From the NCBI GenBank assembly GCA_002104905.1, contig MCFE01000415.1, forward strand, positions 1 through 64,000: a DNA stretch of 64,000 bases, written 5' to 3'. The DNA comes from Basidiobolus meristosporus CBS 931.73 (taxonomy: Eukaryota; Basidiobolomycota; Basidiobolomycetes; Basidiobolales; Basidiobolaceae). The notes under the pieces are model-generated. The model was given only the letters and a program-made list of their open reading frames with translations. It was not told the DNA's origin and did no database searches. Of this stretch, positions 9,829 through 21,115 are shown in pieces; position 1 is the stretch's first letter, and every line of letters begins with the position of its first letter. A program made the translations under genes and the position numbers.

Positions 9829-10571
9829 TGCAATTGCTTTGAATTGCTCACATTTGTAATGATCCCAACAACCCTTTTTTTTTGCAATCTGAATCAAGCC
9901 ATTGCAAATCAGTGATCATCAAATTTTTGATATAATTAATATCAAGGTCGTCTCACATTTGAGACAGAACCCCTAAAAATAAACACCCTGCATATATATA
10001 CGTCATCTGTAATACCAGTGCAGCTATTGGATCTGTTTTGCACCTACACAATTGCTTGCATGCTAGCTATGACACCTTGTCCAATCACTAGTATCAGGGA
10101 TTTACTTGCTCAATGGGCAAAATGAGATATTTGATGGCAAATCAGGTAGCTTTTTCAGTATTCAATGAGCCAATTGGGGGCTGCCAGCTTCAGGATACTT
10201 TTGGACCAATTAACCACTGAGATACCATCCAATTGGAGTGAGGGTAACAAAAATGGTAAATATCAGTGTAGTTTATAGTGTGATACACATTTATTTCCAT
10301 TTACATTAAACAAACATATCCAAATACCAGATTTTACCTGCCATTATAGCGGTATCCAATCACGCACGTGATGCAAACATTACAAGTTGGCGCGATCATC
10401 CGTGCCAACCTCATTGTGTCAGATTGTGCCATAGTGGGCAAGATTGTCCCACATAGTGCAAAATTGTCGAAGAACAATCCTGCCTTGTGGTAGCTATAAT
10501 ATTGCGCCCAATTGTTCTTTACAACCGCCAATTGTGCCGCGCGCCCTGGCACGGTACAATGGATCAAGTCT
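9829..10571. other. Non-coding right arm of the DNA transposon
   Basis: No gene is visible. The arm is shared, in inverted orientation and with good identity, with 15411-16143. It contains repeated ATTGTGCC and ATAGTG-type motifs near its end and the right terminal inverted repeat finishing at 10571. Confidence 0.7.
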
Positions 10572-13497
10572 ATTTGGGAACTGCAAGTTTGACCTTGTAC
10601 TTGGAAAAACCTGGCTATTTTGTTGTAATCCATCAATCAACTGGAGAACCCATGCTACTCAGATCCAAAAGGACAACAAGACCTATGAGCTATTACCTGC
10701 CAGGCTGGATTTCAGCTTGGTCAATTCCAGTATGTGTGAGACACATGAACATTGCACAACCCAGTTCTGTAGAGCACTTAGAAAAGGTACCCAGATGTTC
10801 CTCATGGTAGTATTACAGCAGTATTCCTTTACCCCAGCACCCCAGCAGGTCCAGACTCTCTTGAAGAAATATTCAGACGTGTTTCCAGATGAGCTTGTAA
10901 GCCTACCACCAATCAGAGACGTGGATCATGCCATTGACACAGGAGATAGCCCTTCAGTGAGCAAGACACCTTACAGAATGAGTCCATTGGAATTGGAGGA
11001 AATGAAGAGACAAATTGATCAGCTATTGGAGCAAGGATACATCAGACCCAGCAAGTCACCTTGGGGAGCACCAGTGCTTTTTGTGAAAAAGAAGGATGGA
11101 ACACTTAGGATGTGCATTGACTACAGAGCTCTGAACTCAGTTACCGTCAAGAATAAGTACCTCATACCTTGGATTGATGAGCTTTTGGACCAACTTACTG
11201 GAGCCACCATATTCAGCAAGATTGACCTCATGTCAGGATACAACCAAATTAGGGTGAAACCAGAAGATATACCTAAGACAGCATTCAGGACCAGATATGG
11301 ACATTACAAGTACTTAGTCATGAGTTTTGGCCTTACCAATGCCCCTGCAACATTCATGACCCTGATGCAGACTGTCTTCCAGGAGTACTTAGACAAGTTT
11401 GTGATAATCTACCTAGAAGACCTATTGATATACAGCAAGACAGAAGATGATCACTTGGTACACATTGACAAGGTCTTGAAGAAGCTAAGAGAGAACAAGC
11501 TATTTGGGAAGCTAGCCAAGTATGAATTCTTCAAGGAACACATTGAATATCTGGGACATATAGTGACTAGCACAGGAGTGACCTTAGACCCTAAGAAGGT
11601 TGATGTTATCAAGAATTTGAAGCAGCCCCATAGCGTATCAGAACTCAGATCATTCCTTGGAATGGCATACTATCATTGGAGATTTGTCAAGTCCTTTGCA
11701 AGCATTGCAGCCCCTTTAACTGATATCCTCAAGAAAGACAACACCTTCAAGTGGGACATAGCCTGTGAGACTGCATTTCAGATGCTGAAGAATGAACTTG
11801 CTAAGCTGCCAAGCTCAAGAATACCTGACTTCAGAAAAGAGTTTACCCTGTGCACAGATGCTTCAGATTATGCAATTGGTGGAATACTAAGCCAAGTACA
11901 CAAGGGAAAGGACTACCCAGTTGCTTTTGAGTCCAAGAAACTGAAGTTGGCAGAACAAAACTATCCTGTGCATATGAAGGAGATACTTGCTTTAATACAC
12001 TGCCTGAAAACATGGAGATGCTATATTGAAGGAATCAAATGCACTGTAAAGACTGATCATGCCTCACTGAAGTATATATTTGCTCAGAAGGCTCTATACA
12101 GAATAATGACAAGATGGAGTGAATGCATTCAGCAATTTGACTTGGAGATTGTCTACTACCCTGGGAAAAACAACACGGTTGCTAATGCCTTATCAAGACT
12201 AGAACAAGTGGCACAACTCAGCTTGGTGCATGAATCAGATTGGCCTAGCTTATTACCACAATACTTGGAGGACCAAGCCATTCCTAATGAGGTGGATGAA
12301 GAGATAAAGAAGATAATCCAGGATGAAGCCAGCAAATTTGTTGTACAGGATGAAACACTCTACTGAATAGTTGATGGAAGCCCATTGCCTATTGTCCTTA
12401 TGTTGCTTACCTGGATCTAATAAGCTACACAATGGATATGGACATCTTGGGATTGAAGGAACCTATAGCCTTGTGAAAGCCAGAGCATGGTGGCCCGGAA
12501 TGAAACAAGATATTGAGAAGCTAGTTAAAACATGCCCAAACTGCCAAATCAATCAAGGCCAGCCACAAAGAATTGCCATACTCTTCCCTTTGGAGCCTGT
12601 AAGACCATTTGAGAGATGGGGAATTGACTTTATTGGAAGACTGCTAACCACCAGGAAATGAAACAGTTGGATCCTAGTAGCATTTGACCATGCCACTAAA
12701 TGGCCTGTTGCTAAAGCTGTACCAATAGCCAGTGAACAAGAAGTTGCAAGTTTCATTTACCATGAGATCCTGATGAAGTTTGGATGCCCTGTGGAGATCT
12801 TATCTGATAGAGGAGCAAACTTTATGGTAAAGACATTAGAGCCTTACCTGGAAATGCAGCAGACTAAACACTTGAAAACCTTGGCATATCATCCCAGAAC
12901 TAATGGAGTCACTGAATGCTCTAATGGATTATTTGGAAAAATGCTGACCAAGTATGCAAATGGAGCTGTCAGTACATGGGATGAGTATATAGATTAGGCA
13001 CTTTTTGCCTGCAGAGTTAGTGTGCACAACACTACCCAACAATCACCATTTTACTTGGTGTATGGATGTGAACCAAGGATTCCAGGAGATCTCACACAAT
13101 CCTAGCTTACAGATGCCTTAGAAGAACTCAGTAAGCCCAGTAGACACCAGCAATTGGAACAAAGATGACAAGAGGCACAGGCCAAAGTATTGTAAAGTGC
13201 AGAAAAGATGAAGCAGGGATTTGATAAGACTATACACCAGAAGCATTGACAATTGGCAACTTTGTATTGCTAAGAAACAACACTTGGAAGAAGTTTGAGC
13301 CACAATGGACAGGACCATTCAAGATCATCAGAGAATGTCCATTTGCAGCTTACCAACTAGTGGATAAACAAGGGAATATCTGGGGAGATTTAGTTCATAG
13401 AGACAGACTCAAGCTTGCAAGACTTGCTGATAATACTGAACCATCAAGATATGGGTATCACAAGAAAAGAGATTCAGGAGAACCCTCTCAACTTTAG
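10572..13497 (+). pseudogene. Gypsy RT-RNase H-integrase, plus-strand copy
   Basis: The frame resumes exactly after the DNA transposon. Reverse transcriptase is recognisable, but the catalytic box reads YLED instead of YLDD (about 11410), so it is probably inactive. RNase H (CTDASD near 11858) and the integrase zinc finger and core follow. Stops interrupt it at about 12364, 12659 and 12995, and small frameshifts lie near 12390 and 13110-13240. The last part (13246-13497) is open to the normal end GEPSQL. It is older and more decayed than the minus-strand copy. Confidence 0.9.
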
Positions 13498-13507
13498 TAG
13501 GGGAGAA

Positions 13508-13876
13508 TGTTATCATCTGCCACTTGAATGTTTAAGTTAGATCAGTTTTTAGTCAAATCAATTAGTTATATGTTTAGATTATCAGTATATCAGTATTATC
13601 TATCAAATCAGCAGCATTAGTCAGCAAATGAATCAGCAGATCCTTATCAGACAGAAATAAATATATCAAGTAGGATCTTATTGGGTGATGATGATGCAAT
13701 CAAATGAGTCATCAGCCACAACCTGCATTAGGAAATACAATTAGTCAGCAATTGATCTGGCAAAATGTATATAAGGAGCTGCTGGAACCACAATAAAGGT
13801 CAGTCCAAGTTTTAGTGAACACAATACTAGCTAAACTCCCTATTCCTCTACAACTCTTATCCCAAGACTTGTAACA
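13508..13876 (+). repeat. 3' LTR of the plus-strand Gypsy element
   Basis: This 369 bp repeat runs from TGTTATCATCTGCC to CTTGTAACA and follows the polypurine AGTAGGGGAGAA. It pairs with 567-935. Directly beyond its end the sequence switches to Harbinger-like relic DNA, so the Gypsy element appears to have inserted into an older DNA transposon copy. Confidence 0.92.
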
Positions 13877-15343
13877 GCACCAGCACACCTTGCTGGATTC
13901 CTTATCATCCTTTGCAACTTCAGCACACCAGCATGCATCAGTCCAACCTACACCAAGACCCTTCACAAGAGTGCCCTGCATCATGTCAAAATGTGTATGG
14001 TCAATGCACATGCTTCAGAGCAAAACCATCAGAACTTGCCAAGCTGCTCATTTAGACACAAGACCATTGGATCAGGCCAAGTTACATCAACAAGCAGAAT
14101 CACATTGAGCTCAGCCAAGGGCCATGCCAACACATCAAGTTGTGCCTGCACATGCTAATACTCCTAGTCAACAGGGAGGTAGTTTAGGTATACAATGTGA
14201 ATCACTAGCCTTGAGAGGAAGAATGCAAACTGCAAGAAACTCCTTCCAGATTGTGCCATCACACCATGCTTGACTCCTTACCATCCCCTGCAACACCAGC
14301 TCCAGTCAGTCCAGTCTATGCAGACACCCTACACCAGGGTGCCCCTCATCAAGTCAATGTGGGTCAGATCAACACATGCGCTTTAGAGCAAAACTACCAC
14401 AACTTGCCAAACTGCTCACTTAGACACAAGTACATTGGAGCAGGCTGGCTGGCTCTGTTTTATCATCTTAAGCAATTCAATCCAGTCAAGCTCCAGCATT
14501 GCACTTATCAACTAGGAGGCAAAAACTGGCTACAAGTACACAAGTAGCAAACATGATAGTCAACAAGGAAGTATTTTGGTGTGCAAAGTAAATCACTACC
14601 AAATGCTTCAGTAGTAATCCCATTGTTACCATTTGTCATGATCCAAACAACTCATTTTTTTGCAATCCAAATCAAGTTATTGCAAATCAGTAACCACTGA
14701 ATTTTGGATATAAGTAATATCAAGATTGACTCACATTTGAGACAAAGCCCCTAGAGTAAACACCCTGTATATGTACATCATCTTTAACACTATTGCAGAT
14801 ATCAGATCTAATCTGCACCTATTTGGTCACTTGCTTGCTATGACACCTCAACCACTTACTAAGATCAGGGATTCACTTGTGCAATGGGGAAAATGGAATA
14901 TCTGAAGGCAAATAAGATGGCCTGTGTATTGGTCTATGGGCCAATTGGAGGCTAACAACCTTAGGATACATATTTATATATATATAAGTCATTGACATAC
15001 CATCCAATTGTAGTGATGGGAGCCAGAATGGTAAGTATTATTGCAATTTAAAGTGTGATAGGCATTTATTTCCATTACATGAAAGAAAATGTCCAAATAC
15101 TGGACTTACTTACCACAATAGTGGTATACAATTGAACATGTGATGCAAACATGGTCAGTTGGTGCAATCATCCTTGCCAACCTCATCATGTCAGATTGTG
15201 CCATAGTGTGCAAGATTGACCCACATAGTACAAAACTGTACAAGTGCAATCCAGCCCAATGGTAACCACAATATTGTGCCCAATCATTCTTTGCAATGGC
15301 AGATTGTGTGGTGCACCCAGGAACAGTACAATAGAACAAGTCT
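13877..15343 (+). mobile_element. Decayed, CpG-poor Harbinger-like relic
   Basis: Two successive stretches (13877 to about 14200 and about 14210-14600) align with the C-terminal half of the second gene at 9208-9790, and the remainder aligns with the right arm, ending in a terminal repeat at about 15343 (AACAAGTCTTA). Almost every CpG of the younger copy is TpG or CpA here, for example GCGCCAGCATGCC against GCACCAGCACACC. There is no long open frame matching the gene. It is the oldest layer visible in the nest. Confidence 0.75.
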
Positions 15344-16143
15344 TATGTCTCAAATACAGTACTCTCATATATTCACATGAGTATTGACAAGAAAGTGATA
15401 TAATAGCATTGGACTTGTTCCATTGTACTGTGCCAGGGCGCGCGGAGCAATCCGCAGTTGTTTAGAACAATCAGGCGTGATATTATAGCTACCAGAAGGC
15501 AGGATTGTTCTTGGACAATTTCGCACTATGCAGGACAATCTTGCACACTATGGCACAATGGGGTTGGCACGGATGATTGCGCCAACTTGTAATGTTTGCA
15601 TCATGTGCGTGATCAGATACCGCTATTATGGCAGGTAAAATCCGGTATTTGGATATGTTTCTTTAATGTAAATGGAAATAAATGTGTATCACACTATAAA
15701 CTACACTGATACTTACCATTTTTGTTACCCTCACTCCAATTGGACAGTATCTCAGTGGTTAATTGGTCCAAAAGTATCCTGGAGCTGGCAGCCCCCAATT
15801 GGCTCATTAACTACTGAAAAAGCTACCTGATTTGCCATCAAATATCTCATTTTGCCCATTGAGCAAGTAAATCCCTGATCCTAGTGATTGGACAAGGTGT
15901 CATAGCTAGCATGCAAGCAATTGTGTAGGTGCAAAACAGATCCAATAGCTGCACTGGTATTACAGATGACGTATATATATGCAGGGTGTTTATTTAAAGG
16001 GGTTCTGTCTCAAATGTGAGACAACCTTGATATTACTTATATCAAAAATTTGATGATCACTGATTTGCAATGGCTCGATTTGGATTGCAAAAAATAAGGG
16101 TTGTTGGGATCATTACAAATGTGAGCAATTCAAAGCAATTGCA

Positions 16144-17391
16144 TCATCTTCTCCTGGGTTTTTTTCTCACAGGGATTACTACTAAAGCATTTGGTAGTGA
16201 CTCACTTTGCACACCTATACTACTTCCTGGCTGACTATCATCTTGGCTACTTGTGTATTTGTAGTCAGTATTTTGCCTCCTAGTTGATGAGTGCAATGCT
16301 GCAGCTTGGCCGCGCTGAATTGCTCCAACTGAACCACCTGAACCAGCCTGTAGTGCCACATGCTGACGCGTTCTTTTACTTGCTAAGGGCTCCGGTGGTT
16401 GAGGCACTTCATGTTAGTCATCATCAGTCAGTTCACCAGAAGTAACTTGCTGATGGTCAGGCAAAACAGCATGCGCAGGCGTGCCTTGACACGTCGGGAT
16501 GGCCCTTGGCTGAGTTCAATGTGATGCTGCATGTTGACGCAACTTGGTCCGCTCCAATGGACTCATTTCTAAATGAGCAGTTTGGCGAGTTCTGGTAGTT
16601 TTGCTCTGAAGCGTGCACGTTGACCCGACGCGCATTGACTCAATGCGGGGCGTTCTGGTAAAGGGTGTTGGCGTGGTCTGGACTGACATGCGCCGGCACG
16701 CTGTGGTTGCAAGAGATGGTAGGGAATCCAGCAAGGCATGCTGGCGCAATCTGGACAATGTTGCTTGCGGTCTGTATTCTTCCTCCTGAAGCTCACCATC
16801 TGATTCCTCAAGGTATTCACTTACCCTCTGTTGGATACTTTGGAGCTGTTGCCTGGATGAGTCCTGTGTATTTTGCTCTTGGAAGCCACTTAGCTCTACT
16901 AATATATTGCGTAGTACATCAGTCATTTGAGGCAAAAACTCATTCAAAATCTCTTTGGTTCCCAAAGTTGAGGCACAAACAGATGCATCCGGTCCGTACT
17001 GTGCAAATTGTGCGCAAAATTGTTCCCGTGCGGCTTCTTTGTCAAATCCCCTCACTCTCAGCCCATTCTTGATTTCAATACTTGTCTTGTTTTATATCTT
17101 TTGACATACATTGGCTGGCATCTTGATGTAGAACTCATGCCACAGCTTTCTACTCAAATTCTTCCATCTTTGTTGACTCTCTGAGATATCTAGTTCTGTT
17201 AGATTAATCAGTAGTGCCCAAATATCTGTATGAAGGCTCATCATAGACACTTGGGCCATACTAAAATCATTTGGCAAGAACTCAAATGGATCCAACATTG
17301 ACTTTTCCGGTCCGGACCGTGCTTGAGAGCTAGGGGATGGGTTTTGTCTGGGTTGTACTAAAGATGAGTTGAGACTTGGTATGGGGACCAT
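16144..17391 (-). pseudogene. Second Harbinger gene, sister copy
   Basis: This is the counterpart of 8566-9828. Stops fall at different places: after NVCQKI near 17092 (TAA where the first copy has TAT) and after HAASH near 16516 (TGA where the first copy has CAA). The position that carries a stop in the first copy is open here (FQEQNTQ). The two copies therefore decayed independently. The basic C-terminal end KKPRRR is conserved. Confidence 0.6.
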
Positions 17392-17750
17392 AGCAACGGA
17401 TTTGGATACTTATACAGCAGTATATTGGCATCAACCTGGTCTTATATGAAATATATATGAAAACTAATGTGATTGTTGAATTTTCCATAAATTATGCAGG
17501 ATGCATCTTGGATTGCGTTGATACAGATCAGATCACATCAATTGCAGATTTCCTATTTGATTATAGACCTATGATTAAAGCATCAATAAAAGTACCAAGG
17601 CATTGTTTGCGGATGATTTTTGCAACATAATGATGGGATACATGGCAATTGATGGAGATTTAACCATAATGTATTAAAAATCAGATAAATAATGCAGATT
17701 GCACCAAATCAATTCAAACCGCCTCCATACAATCATCCACCAATTTTAAT

Positions 17751-18272
17751 ATGAGTTACTTATTGGAATGGTCTTTTCTCATCAATTCAATCACTACCAC
17801 TGTATTTCCTTTTGACGCACTAGAGGAGATTTATTCCAAGTACTGTGGACCATCAACCCCAATCTACTCAAGGAGATCCCTTGTTAAGCTTCTCTGCTAT
17901 TACAAGAACTATTGCCCTACAAGGTTTCATTCCACCATCCATGGCAACAAATGTCCTAGAAGCTTTCATTTCCAGCTGACAGCAATGGAGAACCACCTTG
18001 CAGAGGGTATGAATGACTTAGAGCAAGCTTGGAATACTAGGTTCAGAAGCTTCAATAGACTTCCATATCCCAGAGTGTTCAGCAACAGGTTCCATATCAG
18101 GAGTATTTTGGATACCTTCCCAGTGAGGATTAACAGACCTTCTAGAGGGCAGAGGCACTTTTATTCTGGCAAGTACAAGGCACACTGTGTGAAGTTTCAA
18201 GCACTGTCTGACATTGAGGGTAACATCATCTGGTTTAGTGGGCCATTTGCTGGAAGTAGGCATGACAAAGCA
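17751..18272 (+). pseudogene. Truncated Harbinger-type transposase
   Basis: The frame starts MSYLLEWSFLIN and matches the transposase at 7322-8206 up to GSRHDKA, then runs into unrelated Gypsy sequence. It retains the first catalytic aspartate region (LSDIEGNIIWF) but lacks the second and third. The 97 or so codons that follow up to 18569 are read-through of the antisense of a reverse transcriptase and are not part of the gene. Confidence 0.82.
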
Positions 18273-18775
18273 ATCTTGTGGCCCATGAACAACAATTTTG
18301 TATACAGGAAATGGCACTTCTTTGGATGTAGTTTGAGTTGGTTCTTGAGGAGGGCTGTCAGGATATGTTGCACATCATGTATATGTTCTTCTTCATTGAG
18401 GGAATATATTGTGATGTTGTCCAGATACACAAGGGCACATTCCCATTGTAAATATCCTAGCACCTTGTCAATCATCCTTTGGAACATAGTGGGGGCATTG
18501 CACAAGCCAAAGGGTAGTTGGTTCCATTTGTATAATCCAAACAATGTTATAAAAGCGGTTTTGGGTTGATCTTCAAGGGCTACTTCTACTTGCCAATACC
18601 CGGAGATTAAGTCAAGAGAGCTAAAATATTTAGCTCCAATTAATCTGTCCAAGAGGTTGTCTATTTGCGGTAGCGGATACATGTCCTTCTGGGTGACAGC
18701 ATTCAATTTTTGGTAGTCAATCCAAAAGCGTTGCTTTCCTTCTTTCTTTGGGACTATCACTACGGGGAGGCCCAC
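18273..18775 (-). pseudogene. Reverse transcriptase fragment, second Gypsy family
   Basis: The translation shows RT landmarks: DYQKLNAVTQKDMYPLP, SSLDLISGYWQVEV and PFGLCNAPTMFQRM. The catalytic box reads YLDN rather than YLDD. The frame is open for about 165 codons and then breaks at the junction with the Harbinger-like copy at 18272. It is a fragment and not functional. Confidence 0.85.
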
Positions 18776-19745
18776 AGAGACTGGCTCTCTGTAATGATGT
18801 TGTCTTTTAATAAAGTTTCAATTGTCTCTTTGATATAGTCCGTGTTAATTTTTGAGTTCCTTTAGGCTTTTTGCTTGATGGGGTATTTGTTGGCAAGGTG
18901 AATTTGGTGATGTACCCCAGGTATATGACCAATTACTTGGTTCTTAGAGAATACTTGGGCAAGCAGGCATATTCCTTCTAGGAACTTGTCTTGTAATGCA
19001 GGCAGTAGACCAGGGTCCACATCTAAAAGTATTAGAGTTCTTTGTTTGCTTCAACACTTCTTCCCAAGGCTCATTCTGTACCTCTTCACCTAATTCCATG
19101 TTCTTTCCTTTTGACAGAGCCTCTAGTACAGGTTTCTTTGCCTCCTCTCTAAAAGCATCATGTTGACGCTTCTTCTTCCGCACTTTGACTGTTCTGACCA
19201 GAGGGCTTAAATTGACTGAGTCCTGTTGGCCTCCTGGCAAGGGACTCTGTCTTTTGATGCCTTCTTCTCTTTTGTGTCTGGTATGGGTTCTTGTCTGTAC
19301 CATTTTTCACATTTGTGGGCTTGGTGGCCTACTTCTCCATATACATAACACAGGTACTGTTGTTGCAGTCATTCCATCTGTTTGGTCAGGGCTTGTACCT
19401 GGGCCTTTAAGTCTACAACAGCTTCCCAGAGTTTATCACCTTCTTTGGGGATTTATTGGACATTGTTGATCAAGAGTTCTTGGACCTTTTGCTGTAATTC
19501 CTCTAACTCACAATCTTTTGGGGAGGCAATTTTTCCTTTCTTACAGGGGATTCCTGTCCTTCAATCATTTGTATCACTATAGGGTAGCTCCATAGCAAGA
19601 TGACCCCTTTTACTTGTTTGACCAACTCTTGCAACATTTTACATCCCTGTTATTCTTTGGATGCTCTACATCATATTTTGTTGTCTAAGCCCATGATGTA
19701 ATACCTCATGAGCTGTCATTTGGCAATTTTGTCCTTTGGGAGACA

Positions 19746-20024
19746 TCAAACTTGTTGGAGAAACAGTTCAGTGTAGGCTTCATAGCTCTCACTGCTTTGC
19801 TTTTGTGAGGACAGTAGTAGGGCTTTGTAGTGGTATCCTTTGGCATATAGAAAGCGTGTCTTGTAGGCTTCTTCTAGTGCATCCCAGTTGTCTTTAACTG
19901 CATCTTCCAACCCATAATGCCATTGCCATGCTGACCCTTCCATATGTCTTGCAAACTCCCTTACTTTCTTATCATTGTCCCATCCTGCATCAACTGCAAC
20001 TCTCAAACTTATTAAACCACTCAA
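19746..20024 (-). pseudogene. Gag fragment, second Gypsy family
   Basis: The 92-residue frame contains REFARHMEGSAWQWHYGLED followed by an AFxxRF-like TRFLY segment, a pattern of Ty3/Gypsy gag (retrotrans_gag). It is truncated at both ends relative to a normal gag. A downstream zinc knuckle (CYVYGEVGHQAHKC, about 19310-19350) has lost its second cysteine to tyrosine. Confidence 0.65.
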
Positions 20025-20118
20025 GGGCTTTCTTTCTCTTTCCCTTGTATGTTTTTAGTTTGATTGTAGTAGTCATTACCTCACTTGTGCTTATTTCTGC
20101 AGAGACAGCACCAAATAT

Positions 20119-20660
20119 GTGGGTTATTTCTAACTGTACTTGGTGAGTGGGAGAGCTTGTAGGTCAAGTCAGTACCACTTGGTTCAGAATAGCTTCCAAT
20201 AGAAAGGAGCAAGGTAGTAAAGACTTGTGTTTATTCCATCCAAATCCTCTTCTCCTCTCACTTGGTTCAATTGGGTAGATATATATATCACTTGGGGGGG
20301 CTTAGATAATAGACAATGTGTTATAAAATAGGGGTGTGAACACCTTCCTGCTATGGTAAGTGCTCTAACTAGTTAAGGGCAGGGATAGGAGGGAGGGCAC
20401 ATGGGGGAATCATAGGGAGGATACTGGGGGACTTTGGGTAGGACTCTGGAGAGAACTCTTGGGCAAAGAGTGGGTACTGCATTTAGTACTCACATATGGC
20501 AACTTTGCAAGTATCACACTAAAAAGCTGTAAAGCTGATGTGACAGAAGTATGTCAATTGCAGCAGGTGTGTGCATTTGTAGAGGTTAGTAAGCAGGAGG
20601 CCACAGTATTTTTTGATTCAAACTATATGTGGAATACCCAAGGTAGTAGTGGGTAAGCAA
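20119..20660 (-). repeat. Probable LTR of the second Gypsy family
   Basis: The plus-strand sequence starts TGTGGGTTATTTC directly outside the primer-site-like motif, as an LTR end should. No second copy lies in the window, so the outer limit near 20,660 is a guess. No coding sequence is visible. Confidence 0.4.
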
Positions 20661-21115
20661 ATAAAGAAAGGTGATTCTACAGCGGAATATATGAATTGCA
20701 CAAGGGGATGTAGAAAAAGGAAATACCATTTGGTAAATTGGTAATGTAGCATTATACAGAACCAGTGGTTGGCCATCATACTGCCAATATAATGCCATCA
20801 GAGTCTTACTGTGAGGCCATCAAAATACCGTCAGGTTTCTTGCCATATAAGGCAATTGGATGTCCTGGCTGACTGGATCCACTTAAAATAGTTATAGAGC
20901 ACTGAAAGACCGCAACAATACCATGCAAATATTGTTACAGCACCAATAAATTATTGACAAGTTTTATTGCTCTATTTGGCTGTAAAATTAGCAAAACACC
21001 GTCATAATCTTGTCATAAGATTGTTAGGAGGGTCACTAATTCTAAGCTGCTGTTATTATGATGGTCTCTAAACAGGATCTTAACGGCTGATTTGGATTGG
21101 ATCCACCTGTGGGAC
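20661..21115. other. Unassigned non-coding sequence
   Basis: AT-rich sequence without a credible gene, sitting between two retroelement remnants. It has short repeated words such as TGCCAT and GGATCCA but no terminal repeats I could pair. It may be further transposon debris. Confidence 0.4.

Larger units (their letters stand above)
7139..10571. mobile_element. PIF/Harbinger-like DNA transposon (3.4 kb, two genes)
   Basis: The element starts AGACTTGTTCC and ends GGATCAAGTCT, an imperfect terminal inverted repeat of roughly 25 bp, and is bounded by the 3-bp duplication ATT. It holds a DDE_Tnp_4 transposase on the minus strand (7322-8206) and a second, divergent gene on the plus strand (8566-9828). 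That is the standard two-gene layout of PIF/Harbinger elements. It is inserted in the plus-strand Gypsy pol. The DNA is much richer in CpG than the Gypsy sequence on both sides, which suggests a later arrival or different silencing. Confidence 0.85.
15411..18272 (-). mobile_element. Inverted, truncated Harbinger-like copy
   Basis: The right terminus reads GGACTTGTTCCATTGTACTG at 15410-15430 and the copy extends through the right arm, the second gene and the first 174 or so codons of the transposase. It stops abruptly at 18272, where a different Gypsy family begins, so the left end and its target duplication are lost. It keeps many CpG sites, like the copy at 7139-10571. Confidence 0.82.
18273..20118 (-). 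mobile_element. Decayed Ty3/Gypsy element of a second family
   Basis: The internal region on the minus strand goes from gag (19746-20024) through a damaged zinc knuckle near 19310-19350 to a reverse transcriptase fragment (18273-18775). Integrase and most of protease are missing. The reverse transcriptase is clearly unlike that of the first family. A primer-site-like TGGTGCTGTC lies just inside the LTR at about 20107-20116 on the minus strand. Confidence 0.75.

Noticed and set aside
13877-15343. Classical repeat-induced point mutation (RIP)
   Set aside because: The loss is mainly at CpG, which simple methylation and deamination explain; a CpA-centred RIP signature would need counts I cannot make.
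17751-18569. Complete 272-residue transposase
   Set aside because: Only the first 174 or so codons are transposase; the rest is antisense reverse transcriptase of another element.
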